The notes: generated by a model not told the origin, from the sequence alone. DNA of 37,117 nt from Candidatus Brennerbacteria bacterium RIFOXYC1_FULL_41_11 (GCA_001817215.1 MHHX01000006.1:383-37499), one strand, 5' to 3'. Positions 5,566 through 14,045 are shown, counted from the first letter of the stretch. Numbers and translations: made by a program.

Positions 5566-8066
5566 TGTCTTTGTTTGGCGCCAAATTCTATTTCTAATTT
5601 CTTAAGAATTTTATTTTCAATCTCAACCACTTCTTTATCGGTCAGGGTCCTGTCGCCGGCAGAGTACTTCATCCTAAAAGCGACGGACTTTTTGTTATTG
5701 CCAAGATCAAAAGCACTCAAGAAACTGTCGACATTCGCCCATAAAGAATCTTCTTTTTCATAAACCCCATCGACAACCTGTCTAAGATCTTGCCAGACAA
5801 CTGAATTATCAACCTCGACTGCCAAGTCCCTTAAAATTGCCGGGAACTTTGCCAATGGCTTATATTTAGCAGTTTGTTTTTCACTAAATGATCTCTCTAG
5901 CAGATTGAAGTCAAGTTCAAATAATACTACTTGCTTATTGCGAAAGTCAAATCTCTGGCAAACCCCTGGGTTCAAAACACCCAAATAACCAATCATGTCA
6001 TTGACGCAAAACACTCCTTGAGACTTTTCTTGATCAAGAAACTCGGGCAGATTTCCCGCTTTGAAACTAGCCCTGGGCAGAATTTGAGCCAGAGCCAAAT
6101 CAGTTATCCCCTTGACGACGCCTTTAGTTTCAAAAAACAGATTGCTTTTTTTGTCGCCAACGACCACGCCGGAAATTTTATATGGCTGACAAGGCAGATT
6201 GTCATTTCCATCAAACTTTCCTTTACCCAAAGAAAAGACACGGGACAGTTCAAACAAGCTGAAACTGTCAAAAAACCTCAGATTGTCTTCGGCATTCTGC
6301 AGTAATCCAAAGACAAGAGAGTTTTTCAAAAACTTATTTTTTTCTGTCGGCGGATTAAGAATCTCAACCAACTTTTCTTTAATACCAAGTTTTTCTAAAA
6401 TTAAAGAATCTGTCCAGGGATAATTATAAACCTCGGCCATGCCACAACCGACCGACAAAAGATTTTTAATCTTCAGCTCAAAGTCATAACGCGGTTGGTA
6501 TTTTGCCGGCTCAAGATTTACTAACTCTTGTTTCGCCAAAAGCCTGTCGTAACCGTAAATTCTGGCCACTTCTTCAACAATATCCTCGGGAATCGAGACG
6601 TCACCAGTCGCCCGCCACCAAGGAATAGAAATTCTCAACTTTTCGGTTTTCTGATGAAACGTCGTTTTAAAACCAAGACTCTGTAAGATTTTCAATGTCT
6701 TCGCCTTCCCAATATCAATGCCGATTCTTTTCACCAAAAAATCATAGTCAAGCTCCACTGCTTTTTCTTTTTTTGAAAAATTATTAGCATCGGTGATTTG
6801 AATTAACTTTGATTCCTGACAAACTTGCTTTATCAATTCTAACGCTCTTTGCATACCGAGCTCGGCGAGATTCGGATGCAAAGACTTTTCGTAGCGAACC
6901 GAAGCTTCAGTACGCAGTCCAAGTTTCTGAGAAGTTTTCCTAACTGCCACCGCGTCGAAATTGGCAGATTCCAAAACAATGGTTTTCGTCTCTTGACTAA
7001 CTCCGGTTTCCAATCCGCCCATGATCCCGGCTAGAGCCACTGGTTTCTCTGAGTCTGCAATTACGAGACTGTCTTTTTCTAATTTTCTCTCTAGGCCATC
7101 GATTGTAGTGATTTTTTCTCCCAGCCTTGCCAATCTGACGTTAATTTCTACTTTGTTTTGGATTTTGCCCGCCGGCTGGCGGGTTGACTTTTGACTTTCA
7201 GGCTTCAATTTATTGAAGTCGAATGCGTGCATTGGCTGACCAAACTCAATCAAAACATAATTCGTGATGTCCACAATATTATTGATTGGTCTTAGGCCGC
7301 AAGCGGTAAGATGTTTTTTCAGCCACTCTGGCGATTCTCCAATCGAAACGTTCTCGATCACGGCACCCAAATATCTCTGGCAAAGTTTTTTCTCATCGAT
7401 CCCAACTGAAAGACAGCCGACCTTGCGACTTTTAAGAGCATCAATGCTTGATTTCGGTTGTTTCAGTTTCGATCCAAAAATCACTGAAAGTTCCCTCGCC
7501 ATACCGTAATGAGACCAAAGATCCGGCCTATTAGTTAACGACTTGTTATCAATTTCAATGACGACATCGTCTAGTCCCAAAACTGTTTTAAGATCTAGGC
7601 CAGGTTTCAATTTGGCAAGCTTCAGATCCATCACTTCCGCTTCTTGGTGTAAAAACTCGTTGCCCAAACCAATCTCTGAAGCCGTGCAGATCATTCCTTG
7701 TGATTCAACACCGCGCAATTTTGCTTTTTCAATCCTAACGAGATCTCCCTGGCCATGCCACCTGACCATAGCTCCAGCCTTGGCCACGGCTGAAAACATG
7801 CCTTCATAAAGATTTGAGCCGCCGCAAACAATCTGTAAGAGTTCGCTCTCGCCGATATCGACACGAGTTAGCCGAAGCTTGTCCGCTCCGGGTATTTTCT
7901 CAATCTTCTTAATCTGGCCGACAACAATGTTCTCAAGATTTTTGCCTTGATCGTGTAGCTTCTCAACCTCGACCGTAGATTTTGTCAGACCAAGCTGAAT
8001 TTTTTCCGGCGTGATGGACCGAGGTAAATCAAGATATTTTTTAAGAAGGTTTAAACTCAACAACAT
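5562..8066 (-). CDS. pheT: Phenylalanine--tRNA ligase, beta subunit
   Basis: Beta subunit of the alpha2-beta2 PheRS; it binds tRNA and edits Tyr-tRNA(Phe). The 834 residues include the N-terminal OB/EMAP-like tRNA-binding domain (about 40-155), the B3/B4 editing core (about 200-410, with NIVDITNYVLIEFGQPMHAFD), the B5 domain, a catalytic-like core and a C-terminal ferredoxin-fold anticodon-binding domain (about 740-830, YKPLAKFPAILRDLAVEV). Just after the HAFDFNKLK motif is an extra segment of about 20 residues. It is encoded by a GC-rich palindrome and flanking low-complexity DNA, and looks like an in-frame insertion. The gene is 13 bases downstream of pheS and shares its attenuator. Confidence 0.97.
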   Translation of the reverse strand: MLLSLNLLKKYLDLPRSITPEKIQLGLTKSTVEVEKLHDQGKNLENIVVGQIKKIEKIPGADKLRLTRVDIGESELLQIVCGGSNLYEGMFSAVAKAGAMVRWHGQGDLVRIEKAKLRGVESQGMICTASEIGLGNEFLHQEAEVMDLKLAKLKPGLDLKTVLGLDDVVIEIDNKSLTNRPDLWSHYGMARELSVIFGSKLKQPKSSIDALKSRKVGCLSVGIDEKKLCQRYLGAVIENVSIGESPEWLKKHLTACGLRPINNIVDITNYVLIEFGQPMHAFDFNKLKPESQKSTRQPAGKIQNKVEINVRLARLGEKITTIDGLERKLEKDSLVIADSEKPVALAGIMGGLETGVSQETKTIVLESANFDAVAVRKTSQKLGLRTEASVRYEKSLHPNLAELGMQRALELIKQVCQESKLIQITDANNFSKKEKAVELDYDFLVKRIGIDIGKAKTLKILQSLGFKTTFHQKTEKLRISIPWWRATGDVSIPEDIVEEVARIYGYDRLLAKQELVNLEPAKYQPRYDFELKIKNLLSVGCGMAEVYNYPWTDSLILEKLGIKEKLVEILNPPTEKNKFLKNSLVFGLLQNAEDNLRFFDSFSLFELSRVFSLGKGKFDGNDNLPCQPYKISGVVVGDKKSNLFFETKGVVKGITDLALAQILPRASFKAGNLPEFLDQEKSQGVFCVNDMIGYLGVLNPGVCQRFDFRNKQVVLFELDFNLLERSFSEKQTAKYKPLAKFPAILRDLAVEVDNSVVWQDLRQVVDGVYEKEDSLWANVDSFLSAFDLGNNKKSVAFRMKYSAGDRTLTDKEVVEIENKILKKLEIEFGAKQRQ
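7168..7183. repeat. GC-rich palindromic element inside pheT
   Basis: CCCGCC-GGCT-GGCGGG is a perfect 6-bp inverted repeat with a 4-base loop, in an otherwise AT-richer gene. It is followed by GTTGACTTTTGACTTTC, a low-complexity motif resembling intergenic tracts at 22160-22192. It adds the residues TRQPAG to PheT without breaking the frame. Confidence 0.6.
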
Positions 8067-8079
8067 AAAAATAAAAAAG

Positions 8080-9120
8080 TTAAAATTGATTCAAGAATCT
8101 CAAGTCACCCGAATGCATCAAACGAATGTCGTCGATGCCATGTTTCATCATGGTGATCCGATCCAAGCCGATATTAATGTAAAATCCCTGCCAAACTTTC
8201 GGATCAAAACCGCCAGCTTTTAAAACATTCGGATGAGGTGGCCCGCCCGGCATCATCTCCACCCAGCCGTCCCATTTGCAAACCGAACAACCCCTGCCTG
8301 AACAGTTCAAACACTGCATGTCAATCTCAAATCCCGGCTCAACAAAAGGAAAAAACCCCGGCCGCATTCTCACCTCAACTTGCCGACCGAAAACTCTTTC
8401 CAAAATTGTTGTCACCAAAATCTTTCCGCCTGACAAAGAGATATCTTTATTAACAATCAGGGCCTCATATTGATAAAAACAACGCTCATGCCCAGCATCA
8501 GTCGCCTCGCTCCTAAAAGCTCTGCCGGGGTAAACAAACCTGAACGGCTCCTTCTTTTTCTTTGCCTGCATATAACGCACACTCATACCAGTCAGGTGCG
8601 GCCTCAAATCAAGCCTTTTCAAACCATTCCCAAGCACATCTGTTTCCGGCTTTATCCAATAAGTATCCATTGACTCTCTGGCTGGATGATCTTTAGGAAA
8701 ATTCAAAACATCAAAGTCATAACCTTCACTTGAAATCTCCGGACCTTCATAAATCTCAAAGCCCAAAAACTTAAAGGCGTCATTTAACTCATTTTTGACC
8801 TGGGTAATCGGGTGCAAGTGTCCCAAGTTAAGATTTTTACCCGGCTCGGTAATATCAAAACCACTTCTTACTGGTTGTCGAGTACCAGCTATCTTTTGTT
8901 TATCAAAAAGAAGTCTTTCCAGTTCTTGCTTCAAACCGTTGGCCTTTGGTCCAAGTTCACGTTTTTCCTCAAGTGTTTTTTCTGCCAGGCTTCGCAAAAA
9001 CAAACTCAGATCAGAGCTCCGACCAAGATACTTAACCCGCCAAGCCTCGAGCTCATCGTTGGTCCTTGCTGTTGCCAGCTCAGCCCTGGCTCTTGTTTTT
9101 AAATTATCCAGATTAATCAT
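8080..9120 (-). CDS. pheS: Phenylalanine--tRNA ligase, alpha subunit
   Basis: Catalytic alpha subunit of PheRS; it activates Phe and charges tRNA(Phe). The 346 residues carry an N-terminal coiled-coil arm (about 1-85), then class II motif 1 (HPITQVKNELNDAFKFLGFEI), motif 2 (YPGRAFRSEATDAGHE) and motif 3 (FYINIGLDRITMMKHGIDDIR). Between motifs 2 and 3 lies a Cys cluster, CLNCSGRGCSVC, seen in a subset of bacterial PheS proteins and possibly metal binding. No Shine-Dalgarno is evident. The gene follows a Phe-rich leader ORF and a terminator hairpin that ends 16 bases before its ATG. Confidence 0.97.
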   Translation of the reverse strand: MINLDNLKTRARAELATARTNDELEAWRVKYLGRSSDLSLFLRSLAEKTLEEKRELGPKANGLKQELERLLFDKQKIAGTRQPVRSGFDITEPGKNLNLGHLHPITQVKNELNDAFKFLGFEIYEGPEISSEGYDFDVLNFPKDHPARESMDTYWIKPETDVLGNGLKRLDLRPHLTGMSVRYMQAKKKKEPFRFVYPGRAFRSEATDAGHERCFYQYEALIVNKDISLSGGKILVTTILERVFGRQVEVRMRPGFFPFVEPGFEIDMQCLNCSGRGCSVCKWDGWVEMMPGGPPHPNVLKAGGFDPKVWQGFYINIGLDRITMMKHGIDDIRLMHSGDLRFLNQF

Positions 9121-9136
9121 TATTTCTTATTTTATC

Positions 9137-9170
9137 ATGAAAATAACGCCTGCTCAGGCGTTATTTTCAT
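9137..9170 (-). terminator. Attenuator terminator upstream of pheS
   Basis: A perfect 14-bp inverted repeat (9137-9150 with 9157-9170) has a 6-base loop; the GC core is AACGCC/GGCGTT followed by ATTTT on the minus strand. Its 5' arm can alternatively pair with a copy of GGCGTT inside the pheL leader ORF (9183-9194), which would block termination. Confidence 0.8.
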
Positions 9171-9186
9171 ATTTTCAAACAAAAAA

Positions 9187-9243
9187 TCAACGCCCAGATG
9201 CGATTCTAAAGATAAAAAAGAAAAAGTTAAAAAATTTATTCAT
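9187..9243 (-). CDS. Phe-rich leader peptide of the pheST attenuator
   Basis: An 18-codon ORF encodes MNKFFNFFFFIFRIASGR, with 7 Phe codons among codons 4-12, then a TGA. It analogises to the E. coli phe leader peptides but shows no sequence copying. It starts one base after the stop of the upstream 93-codon gene. The mutually exclusive pairings are visible. Region 1 (AGAATC, 9207-9202) pairs with region 2 (GATTTT, 9188-9183). Region 2 (GGCGTTgATTTT, 9194-9183) pairs with region 3 (AAAATAACGCC, 9167-9157) as an 11-bp antiterminator. Region 3 pairs with region 4 as the terminator. A ribosome stalled on the Phe run would cover region 1 and favour the antiterminator; a ribosome at the stop codon covers region 2 and favours termination. 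It is unlikely to have a function as a protein. Confidence 0.85.
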   Translation of the reverse strand: MNKFFNFFFFIFRIASGR

Positions 9244-9244
9244 T

Positions 9245-9526
9245 CTAACTTGCAAGTTCTCCAAACGCTTCTCTCAAAGCATAGGCCCTGATAAATTCCT
9301 CAAATTTCTCATATGAACCAGCTGAAAAATCTTCAACCCGATAGCCTTCAAGTAGCTGAAAGCTACCAAGAGTTCTCTTATGAGGATTAATGTCCATAGA
9401 AACAAGAAATCGCTTGTCATGGTAGGTCCCTGAAACATTAACTCTGCCGGTTTCTATTACTTTATAATTGAGAAAATCAAAATGGCTTGCTCCAAGCTCA
9501 GCTGACATTCTATTCCAATGCTTCAT
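9245..9526 (-). CDS. Conserved-looking small protein, 93 aa, unknown
   Basis: I do not recognise this protein. It is soluble, mixed alpha/beta in character, with aromatic-rich segments (SHFDFLNYKVIETGRVNVSGTY) and a C-terminal helix (EKFEEFIRAYALREAFGEL). There is no transmembrane segment or metal motif. The TAG stop is one base before the ATG of the Phe-rich leader ORF, so it may be the first gene of the pheST transcript; alternatively the pheST promoter lies inside its 3' end. No convincing Shine-Dalgarno is seen before its ATG. Confidence 0.6.
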   Translation of the reverse strand: MKHWNRMSAELGASHFDFLNYKVIETGRVNVSGTYHDKRFLVSMDINPHKRTLGSFQLLEGYRVEDFSAGSYEKFEEFIRAYALREAFGELAS

Positions 9527-9602
9527 AAAAAAATAAACTTACATTGTTTGCCGAACCAAATCCCCTAACAAGAACTGGCCCACGCTGAGCGGAGCTAAAG
9601 TG

Positions 9603-9674
9603 TTGCGGGGGAGGGATTCGAACCCCCGACCTCATGGTTATGAGCCACGCGAGCTGCCTCTGCTCTACCCCGCT
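9603..9674 (-). tRNA. Initiator tRNA-Met (CAT)
   Basis: The cloverleaf is clear on the minus strand: acceptor AGCGGGG/CCCCGCA, D stem GAGC/GCTC, anticodon stem CGTGG/CCATG with loop CTCATAA, and T loop TTCGAAT. The unpaired 1-72 position (A1 opposite A72) and the CCCCGCAA 3' end resemble bacterial initiator tRNA, where 1-72 is unpaired. The CCA end is not encoded. A -10-like TATATT lies just upstream. Confidence 0.92.
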
Positions 9675-9699
9675 GTAAAATATAGCATACAAAGTATAA

Positions 9700-9837
9700 A
9701 ACAAAACGCGCTGGAATACCAGCGCGCTAGATTTTAGACGAGGTGGGCTGGCAGCGCAAAGCACTGCCAGCCCTGTCGCAACTCCTCGAAGGAGAGGATG
9801 TTCACGATTATTTTAACACACGATCCAGAAATATCAA
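9700..9837 (-). ncRNA. Candidate small RNA B (about 100 nt) with promoter and terminator
   Basis: On the minus strand, TTGATA (9837-9832), 16 bases and TAAAAT (9815-9810) precede a predicted start near 9803. The RNA would contain the 10-bp hairpin 9745-9754/9764-9773. On this strand a G-U pair extends that hairpin, where the other strand would have a mismatch. It ends with hairpin CGCGCTGG/CCAGCGCG (9707-9726) followed by TTTTGTTTT. No ORF of note is present. The terminator sits immediately upstream of the tRNA-Met promoter. Confidence 0.5.
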
Positions 9838-9868
9838 CAAAAAACTTTAACAGAACCGACGGGATCTT

Positions 9869-10012
9869 ACAAAAAGAAGCTCGGGAAATGATCCCGGGCT
9901 TCTTTGCTTTTTGAGAGAGCCGCAGACACGCCTGGTCTGCGGCTCTCCTTGCAAAAGGAGGAGAAAGAGATGAACTCTTAGATATTATATCATAATCTAT
10001 AATAAAAATCAA
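9869..10012 (-). ncRNA. Candidate small RNA A with anti-Shine-Dalgarno-like 5' end
   Basis: On the minus strand, TTGATT (10012-10007), a 17-base spacer and TATAAT (9989-9984) form a near-consensus promoter. The RNA would begin near 9977 with a pyrimidine-rich stretch containing CTCCTCCTTTT. Next comes a perfect 13-bp hairpin (9947-9935/9927-9915), and it would end at hairpin 9904-9893/9885-9874 with TTTTT. The terminator pairs slightly better on the + strand (a G-U instead of a mismatch), and the + strand shows AAAGGAGG before an ATG that opens only a three-codon ORF, so the strand is uncertain. Confidence 0.45.
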
Positions 10013-10019
10013 ATAGAGT

Positions 10020-11426
10020 CTACCAGTTTTCCGATTCCACTAAGATATCTTGATATTTTAAACCAATGCCATTTGTTTCAGTAATGGTGGCCGAATTAGC
10101 AAAGAATTTTATTCCTTGTTGCTGCAACTCTTCTATTTTTTCTTGATAACTAGAGTTTATCCAATAGAAGTACGACTGATCCGAAATAATAGCGTCAGTG
10201 CCATCATTGCGCCAAGATTTCAAACTGGTTTCATTCCCGCTCGATGCTGTTTTTTTAACCAGCTTGTAATCTTTCAAATCCAGCGGTAGCTCATTGGGAT
10301 TAAACATCTTCACAAAATCAGCATTAGTATTTTCTTCAACACCAAACTGGATCTCAATGATCTGCGGGTGAAGCAAGGCTTGCGGGTGAATCGATGGCGT
10401 TATTAACGGCTCTGACGTCGGCGAAAGGCTTGGGGAAGGGATCACCGGAGGCGATAGCGCCGGCGTCGATACGACTGATGGCGCTAAAGAAAATACAGGA
10501 CTGGCCTGAGGCGAACCAGTTGAATCCAATGCCGGGGCTGGCGGTGGCGAAGACACAGAAACATAGGCAATAAAATTGCTTTTCGGAGATGATTGAGAAA
10601 AAACAAAATCCTTCTGATTATTATCTGTGTCAATATTTTGCGAACGGCTCACGCTAATGCCTGATTCAGGGACTGAACAAGCCGCACCCTCATAATCAAA
10701 CGCGGAGCCGCAGCCGACTAAATCAATCCGCCTGCTGAAATTATCAAGCAGATAGATCACGTTATTTTCAGAGATTGAATAGCTCTTACTCGACCAAACT
10801 AAATCCGCCCCATATTTATCCTGGAAATCTGGATGTGTAATCAAAAAATAAGATTTTATCCCGATGCTGCCAAAAAATTTTTGCGAGGAAACCAAAACCG
10901 AATCATTACCTGACTCTGTTTTTTTCCTCAATTCCCATCCCAAAACATCAACCGCAAAATCATTCGGATTAAAAATCTCGATAAACTCTTCTTTAGCAGA
11001 ATCTTCCGTGCCGAATAAAACCTCAGAAATAACTAATTTCTGCAATGGCCCGGGTTCTATCGACCCAGAGTCTTGATTGTTTTTCAACTCAAAAAATTCA
11101 CCTGGCAAGGGCAGCAAGAACCTATCGACCGAACCAGAAGCTGGTTTTTTTACATTAAAACTAACCTCCCTTTTTTCATATTGGTTAAACTGCGCCTTTG
11201 GTGATGCGAAGATTTTCGCCAGAAAATTTTGAGGATTATTGGCCAAAACAGACGGAGTTGTCTTTAGGCTTAACTCCTTGATCAAGCTCGCCTCTCTATT
11301 CCAAAAACCGCTATTCAAAAACTGAAGGCTGAAAAAAATCAAAACCACCAGGGTTGTTAAAAAACCCGCGACCAAAAACGTGATTTGCCCGAACCCAGAA
11401 AAAAATTTTCTCCTGAACCCGAACAT
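10020..11426 (-). CDS. Membrane-anchored surface protein with two lamin-tail domains
   Basis: Probably an extracytoplasmic anchored protein of unknown function. One N-terminal transmembrane helix (about residues 13-38) is followed by two lamin-tail-domain-like beta-sandwiches. The first (about 145-290) shows VISEVLFGTEDSAKEEFIEIFNPNDFAVDVLGWELRK in outline. The second (about 355-465) has HPQIIEIQFG and FVKMFNPNELPLDLKDYKL. A Pro/Ser/Thr-rich linker (about 300-350) separates them. The ATG at 11426 is preferred; a TTG at 11432 abuts the leuS stop. Such LTD proteins are common in CPR genomes as putative surface or adhesion modules. It is likely cotranscribed with leuS. Confidence 0.85.
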   Translation of the reverse strand: MFGFRRKFFSGFGQITFLVAGFLTTLVVLIFFSLQFLNSGFWNREASLIKELSLKTTPSVLANNPQNFLAKIFASPKAQFNQYEKREVSFNVKKPASGSVDRFLLPLPGEFFELKNNQDSGSIEPGPLQKLVISEVLFGTEDSAKEEFIEIFNPNDFAVDVLGWELRKKTESGNDSVLVSSQKFFGSIGIKSYFLITHPDFQDKYGADLVWSSKSYSISENNVIYLLDNFSRRIDLVGCGSAFDYEGAACSVPESGISVSRSQNIDTDNNQKDFVFSQSSPKSNFIAYVSVSSPPPAPALDSTGSPQASPVFSLAPSVVSTPALSPPVIPSPSLSPTSEPLITPSIHPQALLHPQIIEIQFGVEENTNADFVKMFNPNELPLDLKDYKLVKKTASSGNETSLKSWRNDGTDAIISDQSYFYWINSSYQEKIEELQQQGIKFFANSATITETNGIGLKYQDILVESENW

Positions 11427-11432
11427 TTTCAA

Positions 11433-14045
11433 TCAAACTACGAAATTAATGATTCGATCTTTAACGAATATTATCTGTTTTATCTTCTTGCCTGCTAACC
11501 ATTTAAAAACTTTGGCAGAAACTTTGGCTTTTTTTATCACTTCGTCCTGAGACGATGATGCCTGAATCTTCAACGTATCCCTAACTTTACCGTTAACCTG
11601 AATCGCATAAACAGAACTCTGTTTTTTCAAGGTCGCTGGATTGTATTTTGGCCATTTTTGCAGTTCAACAAAACCCTGATTACTCCAAGACCAAATTTCC
11701 TGAGACAAATGCGGTGCAAAGGGAGACAAGACGAAAACTAATTTCAAAAAAGATTCTTTTCTGTCTTTTTCCGAAAATTTGTCTTTCGCTTCGGTGAAAG
11801 CGTTTAAAAACTCCATCATTGCCGAGATGGCAGTATTAAACTGCATCGACAGAATATCATCACCGACTTTTTTAATTGTCTGATGCAATAATCGTTTAAT
11901 TTTAACGGTTGTTTCCTTGTCAACGACCAATTTCTGATCTTGCTTAGATCTTGCAGATTTAGCATGGCGAAGTTCAGTTTTTTTCTGGAAGAAAATTTCT
12001 TTCCCTAAAAAATGAACTCGATTCAGAAACCTATACACGCCGACAATGCCGTTTGTGTCCCACGGCTTTGCCGTTTCAAGCGGTCCCATAAACATCTCGT
12101 ACATCCTTACGGAATCAGCGCCATATTTTTCAACAATTTCATCGGGATTAACGACATTGCCGCGTGACTTAGACATTTTTTCTCCATCAGGACCAAGAAT
12201 GAGACCCTGATTAACAAGCTTGGCGAAAGGCTCTTTATTCGACAAGATCCCAAGGTCAAACAAAAACTTGTGCCAAAATCGAGCATAAATTAAATGACGA
12301 GTAGCGTGCTCAACTCCACCAACATAAAAATCAACCTCTTTCCAATACTTTAAAATTTTCTGATTCCAAAACTTTTTCACGTCTTTGCCTTTCAACTTGA
12401 GCTGTTTATCCCCCAAGGCAAAAGCCAGATAGTACCAACAAGAACCCGCCCATTGAGGCATGGTATTAGTTTCTCTCCTCGCTAGAAATCCACACTTTGG
12501 ACATTTCGTCTTCACCCAAGACTCAATGTTCGCCAACGGCGATTCGCCTGTTCCGGTCGGTTCGTAATACTTAACTTTTGGCAACGTTAGAGGAAGATCT
12601 TTTTCTTTTAGCCCAACCCACCCGGGATTGATTATCTCGCCCAAAGAATATTCCCTGTTTTTAATCTTGAATTTCTTATCTGAAATTTGTTTAGAGTTTC
12701 GGGGATTCGGTTTAGAATTTTCTACTGATTTTTTACAGTTCTCGCAAAAAATCAATGGCATCGGTTCTCCCCAATATCTTTGCCGATCAAATCCCCAATC
12801 CTCAAGTTTGTAATGAATGGTTTTTTTCGCGCCGATAAAATTGGCAATCTTCTCTTGAGCCGGAATCGACGGCGTTCTATCAAAAGGACCCGAGTTAATC
12901 AAAGTACCAGAATCAATATCGGTGTAGGCTTCATCCAAAATATGCCCCTTACCATCCGGAGAAATGACCTCAATGATCTCTAGACCGAATTTTTTCGCAA
13001 AGGTGAAGTCCCTTTCGTCATGAGCCGATACGCCCATGACCGCACCCGTGCCATAACCCATCATCACGTAATCGGCAACCCAGATCGGAATTCTTTTCTG
13101 ATTTGCCGGATTTATTGCATAGCTACCAGTGAAAACCCCGGTTTTTTCTTTCTCAGTTTCCCTGGCAAGATCAGTTTTGTTTTTACTCTGGGCAATATAC
13201 TGCAAAACCCTGCTTCGATACTCCGGCAAGGCCAGATTTTCTAACAATGGATATTCAGGCGCCAAAACCAAAAAGGTCGCGCCAAAAATCGTGTCCAACC
13301 TTGTAGTGAAAACACCGATCTTTTCTTCTCGGCCAGCCAAGGAAAAATCAAACTCATAGCCGTGAGACTTGCCAATCCAATTCTTCTGCATCTCTTTCAC
13401 CCCTTCCGGCCAGTCAAGATCTTTAAGATCCTCAAGTAATCTATCGGCGTAATCAGTAATTTTCAAAAACCACTGCCGCATCGGTTGACGAATAATGTCT
13501 GACTTACAGCGTTCACATTTGCCGTCTTCAAGGTCTTCGTTCGCCAAACCAGTCTTGCAAGACGGGCACCAATTTATCGGTCTTGTTGATTGATACGCCA
13601 GACCACGATGAAACATTTGCAAAACTATCCATTGAGTCCATTTATAATACTCGGGATCGCAGGTTTCCAAATCTCGCGACCAATCATAAGACAATCCCAT
13701 CATTTCCATCTGTTCGTGAAAGTGTTTTATATTCTTCTCAGTCACTGAAGCCGGGTGGACTTTATTATTAATGGCATAGTTTTCTGCGGGCAGACCAAAA
13801 GCGTCAAACCCCATTGGGTGCAAGACGTTGTAGTTATTCATCCGCAAATAACGCGAATAAATATCTGTCGCGGTATAGCCCTCAATGTGCCCGACATGCA
13901 GGCCGTCTCCGGACGGATACGGAAACATGTCAAGAATATAGAATTTCTTCTTCTTGGATAAGTTTCGAGCCTGCCAACTCTTAAACTTATTCTTTTGCCA
14001 AATCTTTTGCCACTTTTTTTCAATCTTTGAATGATCGTATGTCAT
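11433..14045 (-). CDS. leuS: Leucine--tRNA ligase
   Basis: Class I synthetase charging tRNA(Leu), with post-transfer editing. The 870 residues show the HIGH-type motif (MFPYPSGDGLHVGHIEGYTATD), a CP1 editing domain (about 215-400, including GTGAVMGVSAHDERD), zinc-like Cys pairs (CENCKKS and KCPKCGF), the KMSKS loop (PDGEKMSKSRGNVVNPD) and an all-helical anticodon-binding domain with the C-terminal extension. Length and layout are typical bacterial LeuRS. No Shine-Dalgarno precedes the ATG; the poly-T run of a large terminator-like hairpin reaches to within a few bases of the start codon, pointing to attenuation. Confidence 0.97.
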   Translation of the reverse strand: MTYDHSKIEKKWQKIWQKNKFKSWQARNLSKKKKFYILDMFPYPSGDGLHVGHIEGYTATDIYSRYLRMNNYNVLHPMGFDAFGLPAENYAINNKVHPASVTEKNIKHFHEQMEMMGLSYDWSRDLETCDPEYYKWTQWIVLQMFHRGLAYQSTRPINWCPSCKTGLANEDLEDGKCERCKSDIIRQPMRQWFLKITDYADRLLEDLKDLDWPEGVKEMQKNWIGKSHGYEFDFSLAGREEKIGVFTTRLDTIFGATFLVLAPEYPLLENLALPEYRSRVLQYIAQSKNKTDLARETEKEKTGVFTGSYAINPANQKRIPIWVADYVMMGYGTGAVMGVSAHDERDFTFAKKFGLEIIEVISPDGKGHILDEAYTDIDSGTLINSGPFDRTPSIPAQEKIANFIGAKKTIHYKLEDWGFDRQRYWGEPMPLIFCENCKKSVENSKPNPRNSKQISDKKFKIKNREYSLGEIINPGWVGLKEKDLPLTLPKVKYYEPTGTGESPLANIESWVKTKCPKCGFLARRETNTMPQWAGSCWYYLAFALGDKQLKLKGKDVKKFWNQKILKYWKEVDFYVGGVEHATRHLIYARFWHKFLFDLGILSNKEPFAKLVNQGLILGPDGEKMSKSRGNVVNPDEIVEKYGADSVRMYEMFMGPLETAKPWDTNGIVGVYRFLNRVHFLGKEIFFQKKTELRHAKSARSKQDQKLVVDKETTVKIKRLLHQTIKKVGDDILSMQFNTAISAMMEFLNAFTEAKDKFSEKDRKESFLKLVFVLSPFAPHLSQEIWSWSNQGFVELQKWPKYNPATLKKQSSVYAIQVNGKVRDTLKIQASSSQDEVIKKAKVSAKVFKWLAGKKIKQIIFVKDRIINFVV

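Noticed and set aside
8795-9316. A 173-codon + strand ORF over pheS and its leader
   Set aside because: It is a shadow of pheS and the attenuator on the opposite strand, with no signals of its own.
9798-9914. A 38-codon + strand ORF preceded by AAGGAG
   Set aside because: It ends inside a terminator hairpin, and its Shine-Dalgarno is itself in a hairpin. The spacing is short and no promoter is seen on that strand.
9734-10012. A 92-codon minus-strand ORF
   Set aside because: It spans promoters, hairpins and a terminator and has no ribosome-binding site. The residue pattern follows the repeats, so it is not treated as a gene.
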